Part shown: in pieces, positions 60,254-64,000 of the stretch
Layout of the letters: every line of letters begins with the position of its first letter
How positions within the stretch are numbered: position 1 is the stretch's first letter
Source: Loigolactobacillus bifermentans DSM 20003
GTDB lineage: Bacteria; Bacillota; Bacilli; Lactobacillales; Lactobacillaceae
NCBI RefSeq assembly: GCF_001434575.1
Contig: NZ_AZDA01000043.1
Location: 1-64,000 of the forward strand
Reading direction: 5' to 3'
DNA: 64,000 bases
Translations under genes and position numbers: made by a program
The notes under the pieces: generated by a model
Database searches by the model: none
Seen by the model: the letters and a program-made list of their open reading frames with translations, nothing else
Told to the model about the DNA's origin: nothing

Positions 60254-61109
60254 ATGAACGTGAAGCAAATTCAACTGAACAATGGTGTTTCAATGCCACA
60301 GCTGGGCTATGGTGTTTTTCAAATTGACGACTTGGCGCAATGTGAAAGGTGTGCGTGACGCCTTGCAAACGGGCTATCGTTTGATCGATACGGCAGCCTG
60401 CTATGGCAATGAGGCCGCGGTGGGCCGCGCAATTGCTAAAAGTGAGGTGCAACGTGAGGACATTTTTATCGCGAGTAAGGTTTGGATTCAAGCTGCCGGG
60501 TATGAGCAAACGTTGGCGTCTTTCCAAAAGACATTGGACAACTTGCAAACGGACTATCTCGACTTGTATCTGATCCACATGCCCTACGGTGATTACTATG
60601 GGAGCTGGCGCGCAATGACTGAACTTTATCATGCTGGTAAGATTCGTGCCATCGGTGTTTGCAATTTTCTCCCGGACCGATTGGTTGATTTGATCCAAGC
60701 TTTTGATGTTGTGCCGGCAGTGAATCAAATCGAACTACACCCATTTTCCCAGCGGCGCGATCTACGTGAGTTGATGACGAAGTACCGGATCACGCCAATG
60801 GCTTGGGCGCCTTTTGCAGAAGGCCAGCACCAGCTATTTACGCAGCCTGTTCTCAAAGCAATCGGGGCTCAATACGGCAAGACGCCAGCCCAAGTGACGT
60901 TGCGTTGGTTACGTCAAAATGATGTGGTCGCCATTCCGAAGTCGGTGCACCTTGAACGGATCCGCCAAAACTTTGCCGTTGATGACTTCACGTTATCAGC
61001 TGACGACATGGCCCAAATTAACGCTTTAGATACAGGCCACCCGCTGATTTTAGCAGTGAATACTTGCAAAGAGGCCTATCGCTTGCACCAGATCACGTTT
61101 GTCCAATAG
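60254..61109 (+). pseudogene. Aldo/keto reductase, frameshifted near the N-terminus
   Basis: ATG at 60254 with ACGGAGG opens VKQIQLNNGVSMPQLGYGVF, which runs to a TGA near 60356. The reductase continues in another frame from about 60345 (KGVRDALQTGYRLIDTAAC) through HMPYGDYYGSWRAM to the end, with Lys in IASKVWIQ and His in LYLIHMP. The shift lies at GTGAAAGG, consistent with loss of two bases or gain of one. Otherwise a complete AKR5-type reductase of ~280 residues. Confidence 0.85.
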
Positions 61110-61991
61110 TTACGCGTTGTTTGGTAAGATCGTTTGCATGGCTTTTAAAAAGGCGCTTGCTGCTGGTGATAGCTGGCCTGCTTTAGGCCAAATGAGACTG
61201 GCGTGGCCTTCAAGACGGGGTGCTAAGGGGATAAAGCGCAATTCGGTATTGGCAGTATTAATAATCCCATCTAGACATAAAGCAATGCCAACACCGGCTG
61301 TTACCAAGATGCTGGCGTTATACAACAAGTTATAGGTTGCGACGGCATTAAGTTGGTGCTCACTAGAGCCAAGCCAATCCGTTAAAAGATCAATGCTCCC
61401 ATGCTGCTGTGGGGTGATCACCGGTTGATCCTGCAAGTCCGTCACCGTTACGCTCGCTTGGCTGCCCAATGGTGAATCGCGGCGCACTAACACTCCCCAG
61501 CCGGTGGTGCCCGGCAAGTTGATAAAGTGGTAGTCGCTTTTATCTGTTGGTTCCATCACCACACCGAAGTCCAGTAACCCGGTCTGCATCCGCGTGTGGA
61601 CATCGTTGGCATCCGTGCTGTAAATATGAGCGCTGACCCGTGGTGCCGTTTTGCGCAGCTGACCGATGGCGGCGGCCACGGTTGTCATCATTGGCGCTTC
61701 AGCACTGCCAATCATGATCTGACCGCTGATTTCTTGCGTGCGTTGTACGTTTGCAACGGTTTTGTCAGCAAGGGCCACGATTTGACGGGCTTGATTAACA
61801 AAATAGTCGCCAGAATTAGTCAATTCGATGGCCCGGCTACCGCGTTCAAACAAAGTGACGCCTAGCTCGTCTTCCAGATCACGCAATTGCCGTGAAATGG
61901 TGGGTTGCGACACATGCAATTTTTCAGCGGCATGTGAAATGTTGCGTTCATCAACCACGGTCAAAAAATAACGCAAAACACGTAATTCCAT
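61110..61991 (-). CDS. LysR-family regulator
   Basis: 293 residues. N-terminal HTH MELRVLRYFLTVVDERNISHAAEKLHVSQPTISRQLRDLE (core AAEKLHVSQPTISRQLRDLE) and a substrate-binding domain with GWGVLVRRDSPL. CynR/YybE-like group. Divergent from an acetyltransferase-SDR-NAD(P)H-binding operon at 62205, the likely target. Convergent and adjacent to the broken AKR. Confidence 0.92.
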   Translation of the reverse strand: MELRVLRYFLTVVDERNISHAAEKLHVSQPTISRQLRDLEDELGVTLFERGSRAIELTNSGDYFVNQARQIVALADKTVANVQRTQEISGQIMIGSAEAPMMTTVAAAIGQLRKTAPRVSAHIYSTDANDVHTRMQTGLLDFGVVMEPTDKSDYHFINLPGTTGWGVLVRRDSPLGSQASVTVTDLQDQPVITPQQHGSIDLLTDWLGSSEHQLNAVATYNLLYNASILVTAGVGIALCLDGIINTANTELRFIPLAPRLEGHASLIWPKAGQLSPAASAFLKAMQTILPNNA

Positions 61992-62093
61992 TTTTTAACA
62001 TCTCCATACGTTTTAAGCATAGTATAGCATTCAATGAAGGTATTAGACAGAATAACGAGTTACACCTAAACTAAGATTATGAGCTTAACAAAA

Positions 62094-62197
62094 GGAGGAC
62101 CATGTTTCCATCGTGGCAGTTTTCGTCCGCCAGAATGGTCATCCTCCGGAAATAAGATTTTGCGATAGCAAAATCTAACCTTAGAGAATTTAGGAGG
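62094..62197 (+). repeat. Structured repeat, locus B (leader of acetyltransferase operon)
   Basis: Order: GGAGGACCATG (62094), a hairpin with CCAT..TGGC and GCCA..ATGG arms, ATGGTCA linker, TCCTCC (62142-62147), inner hairpin GATTTTGC-GATA-GCAAAATC (62156-62175), a conserved single strand (CTAACCTTAGAGAATTTA), then GGAGG (62193-62197), which is the ribosome site of the next gene. TCCTCC can pair with either the upstream or the downstream GGAGG. A 17-codon ORF starts at 62102. Confidence 0.8.
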
Positions 62198-62204
62198 TCT
62201 CGCC

Positions 62205-62765
62205 ATGACAATACCACTGGCTAATTTGATCAACGCCGGAACGGTTCATTGGACCGGCGATTTGCCACATCAAGTTGATGCAATTGTTGCGCAAGCCAGC
62301 AATAACTTGATCGACTTCAATCAAACAACAACTGAAACAAAACGCCGCGCCATACTTGGTCAACTCTTTGGTGCACCACTAGACCAAGCCACGGTGCTCA
62401 ATCCGCCGTTTCAAACTGATTTTGGTGCCCATACGTTTATTGGCAAACACGTCTTCATTAATCGTGACTGCTTTTTCGTGGATCTTGGTGGGGTCTATAT
62501 CGAAGATAACGCTTTGATTGGACCTCGTGTCATGCTCATTTCGGTTGGACATCACGAAGATCCCGCTTATCGTCGTGATTTAGTGCTTAAGTCAGTCCGT
62601 ATCAAACAAGGCGCATGGCTGGGTGCCAACGTTACCGTGCTCCCTGGTGTCACCGTGGGCGAGCATGCAATCGTTGGTGCAGGGGCCGTGGTCACCAAAA
62701 ACGTTCCCGCCAATACGGTTGTGGCAGGCGTCCCTGCAAAAGTCTTACGAACGATTCAGCAATAG
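62205..62765 (+). CDS. Hexapeptide-repeat O-acetyltransferase (maltose/galactoside acetyltransferase group)
   Basis: 186 residues. Left-handed beta-helix of hexapeptide repeats (HTFIGKHVFINRDC to VTVGEHAIVGAGAVVTKNVPANTVVAGVPAKVL, core GEHAIVGAGAVVTKNVP). The catalytic His sits in LISVGHHEDP. Transfers acetyl from acetyl-CoA to a sugar or related hydroxyl; substrate unknown. The stop TAG is the first part of TAGAGATTTTAGGAGGA, the conserved 3' end of the structured repeat, which supplies the SDR ribosome site. Confidence 0.88.
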   Translation: MTIPLANLINAGTVHWTGDLPHQVDAIVAQASNNLIDFNQTTTETKRRAILGQLFGAPLDQATVLNPPFQTDFGAHTFIGKHVFINRDCFFVDLGGVYIEDNALIGPRVMLISVGHHEDPAYRRDLVLKSVRIKQGAWLGANVTVLPGVTVGEHAIVGAGAVVTKNVPANTVVAGVPAKVLRTIQQ

Positions 62766-62788
62766 AGATTTTAGGAGGAAAACAAATC

Positions 62789-63532
62789 ATGATTGAAAAC
62801 AAAGTTGTCGTGATCACAGGCGCATCCAGCGGAATTGGTGCTGCCACCGCAAAATTACTCGCCAGCCAAGGGGCCAAAGTCGTCCTAGGTGCGCGACGGG
62901 AAGACAAACTTGCGGCACTCGCCGATGATATTAACGCTGCTGGCGGCCAAGCCGTTTATCGGGTTACCGACGTCACCCGTCCAGCAGATAACGAAAATCT
63001 CATTCAATTGGCAAAAGACGCTTTTGGTGGCATTGATGTGATGTTCTTAAACGCTGGTTTGATGCCGGTTGCCCCGATGTCGGCCTTACACGTTGAAGAA
63101 TGGAATCGGATGGTTGATGTCAATCTTAAAGGCGTACTCAACGGAATCGCAGCCGCATTGCCAATTTTTAAAGGCCAAAAATCAGGCCACTTTATTGCGA
63201 CGAGTTCCGTTGCTGGTCTTAAAGCCTACCCTGGCGGCGCTGTCTATGGCGCCACCAAGTGGGCAGTTCGTGACTTAATGGAAGTGTTACGGATGGAAGC
63301 GGCCCAGGAAGGCAGCCACATTCGCACCGCCACCATTTATCCAGCGGCTATCAAAACGGAGCTATTAAATACGATCACCGATCAGACGGCAGGCGCTGCT
63401 ATGCAGCAGACTTACGATAGCTACGAAATTAGCGCTGATCGTATTGCTAAAGTTGTTGCGTTTGCCATCGACATGCCTGCCGATACAAATGTGAATGAAT
63501 TTACCGTTGGTCCAACTGATCAACCTTGGTAG
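62789..63532 (+). CDS. Short-chain dehydrogenase/reductase
   Basis: 247 residues. VVVITGASSGIGAATAKLLA (cofactor), MFLNAGLMPVAP (NAG), catalytic Ser in FIATSSVAG, YGATK (Tyr-Lys), C-terminal FTVGPTDQPW typical of YdfG/clavaldehyde-like oxidoreductases. ATG at 62789 behind TTTAGGAGGA. Second gene in the LysR-divergent operon. Confidence 0.92.
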   Translation: MIENKVVVITGASSGIGAATAKLLASQGAKVVLGARREDKLAALADDINAAGGQAVYRVTDVTRPADNENLIQLAKDAFGGIDVMFLNAGLMPVAPMSALHVEEWNRMVDVNLKGVLNGIAAALPIFKGQKSGHFIATSSVAGLKAYPGGAVYGATKWAVRDLMEVLRMEAAQEGSHIRTATIYPAAIKTELLNTITDQTAGAAMQQTYDSYEISADRIAKVVAFAIDMPADTNVNEFTVGPTDQPW

Positions 63533-63536
63533 TTAA

Positions 63537-63739
63537 GGAGGGCCATGCGTCCTGCGGCGAGGTTTGACGCCACAAGACTGGACATCCTCCGAAATACGAT
63601 TTTGCGATAGCAAAATCTAACCTTAGAGATTTTAGGAGGAGCCATGTTTCCTACGAGGGTGATTGCGCCCGTAGGAATGGACATCCTCCGAAATACGATT
63701 TTGCAGTAGCAAAATCTAACCTTAGAGATTTTAGGAGGA
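63537..63739 (+). repeat. Structured repeats, locus C (two copies before the NAD(P)H-binding gene)
   Basis: Copy C1 (63537-63640) and C2 (63635-63739) share the GGAGG used between them. C1 hairpin arms: GTCCTG..GGCG and CGCC..CAAGAC. C2 arms: TTCCTACG (63648-63655) and CGTAGGAA (63670-63677), a different but perfectly paired sequence. Each continues TGGACA-TCCTCC-GAAATAC-GATTTTGC-N4-GCAAAATC-TAACC-TTAGAGATTTTA-GGAGGA. The last GGAGGA is the ribosome site for ATG 63744. ORFs of 21 codons start at 63545 and 63644 and both end with DILRNTIL plus one residue. Confidence 0.85.
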
Positions 63740-63743
63740 ATAT

Positions 63744-64000
63744 ATGGTTAAAATTCTAATTCTCGGCGCAAATGGCGCCACTGCAAAAATTGTGACTAAC
63801 CGCTTACTGGCGGAAACTAATGCTGATCTTATTCTGTACTTACGCAACGCAGAACGTCTATCACAGTACAATGATCATCCTCGCGTCACCCTCGTTGAAG
63901 GCGACGCGACAGATGTTGCCGCACTAAGCACGGCCATGGCAGGGGTAGCTATCGTTTACTCGAACCTTGGTGGTACGGCCTTAGCAACCGATACCAAGGC
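63744..64000 (+). CDS. NAD(P)H-binding protein (NmrA/SDR-a type), truncated by window end
   Basis: First 85 codons only. VKILILGANGATAKIVTNRLL is the Rossmann motif; LILYLRNAERLSQY and VEGDATDVAALSTAMAGVAIVYSNLGG follow as in NAD(P)H-binding flavin reductase-like proteins. ATG at 63744 is five bases after TTTAGGAGGA of repeat C2. Third gene of the operon; the stop lies outside. Confidence 0.85.
   Translation, partial: MVKILILGANGATAKIVTNRLLAETNADLILYLRNAERLSQYNDHPRVTLVEGDATDVAALSTAMAGVAIVYSNLGGTALATDTK

Noticed and set aside
60282-61109. Intact aldo/keto reductase starting at 60282
   Set aside because: Its first ~20 residues are not AKR-like, while the correct N-terminus lies in another frame from ATG 60254; the gene is frameshifted.
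63537-63739. Repeats as a simple MITE or IS terminal repeat
   Set aside because: Copies differ in stem sequence with preserved pairing and lack shared terminal inverted repeats or target duplications, unlike recently moved elements; mobility is still not excluded.

Overview
The window reads as chromosomal DNA of a lactic acid bacterium of the family Lactobacillaceae. Evidence: about half G+C, AGGAGG-type ribosome binding sites with frequent TTG/GTG starts, many short monocistronic or two-gene units closed by strong U-tract terminators, many TetR/MerR/HxlR/GntR regulators beside NAD(P)H oxidoreductases, a YhgE/Pip-type envelope protein, a LiaRS-like two-component system, and a zinc-free S14 under a Zur-type box. 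No rRNA, tRNA, CRISPR array or replication origin was seen. The genus cannot be fixed from the sequence alone.

Layout. 0-9.4 kb: MmyB-like regulator, gap, a GNAT acetyltransferase behind an unassigned structured leader, GntR/AKR/deoC, TetR/nitroreductase, rarA, a HAD phosphatase. 9.2-12.6 kb: two tandem structured repeats, a Gdx/SugE exporter behind a probable guanidine riboswitch, a PanE-like protein, a membrane protein with a permuted papain-like domain. 12.6-21.7 kb: thiamine locus on the minus strand. TPP riboswitch-thiE, TPP riboswitch-thiS-thiF-thiG-M20 amidohydrolase-DAACS symporter, and TPP riboswitch-thiC, interrupted by HxlR and two aldo/keto reductases. 21.8-26.7 kb: drug-type ABC exporter with its TetR, then a DHA2 MFS pump. 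27-31.7 kb: DeoR, Hsp31-like, RpiR/RpiA-like/Gfo-Idh. 31.7-37.6 kb: MerR and TetR circuits around aldo/keto reductases, an NmrA-like protein and an epimerase. 37.6-39 kb: Zur box, zinc-binding lipoprotein and zinc-free S14. 39.3-51.7 kb: FMN oxidoreductases, two-component system plus MacB-like ABC protein, TetR/YhgE, GntR(YtrA)-ABC, isochorismatase-like protein. 51.8-61.1 kb: tandem repeat array, SDR/MerR, then a stretch rich in broken genes (nonsense-interrupted serine hydrolase, frameshifted IS200-type transposase, nonsense-interrupted membrane gene, frameshifted AKR) around an apparently imported MFS/TetR/TetR/MFS block. 61.1-64 kb: LysR divergent from an acetyltransferase-SDR-NAD(P)H-binding operon whose intergenic regions carry the structured repeats.

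The strongest candidate for something undescribed is a family of structured repeats at 9.2, 62.1 and 63.5-63.7 kb. All copies share an architecture: a variable hairpin, a conserved TGGACA-like linker, then a two-stem element. The stems change sequence between copies but keep pairing. In the 62-64 kb operon each copy ends in the Shine-Dalgarno of the next gene and can pair in two mutually exclusive ways. Each copy with a 5' hairpin also holds a short ORF at a fixed position. A second theme is small-scale regulation of redox enzymes: five intact and one broken aldo/keto reductases are present, several with recognisable palindromic operators.
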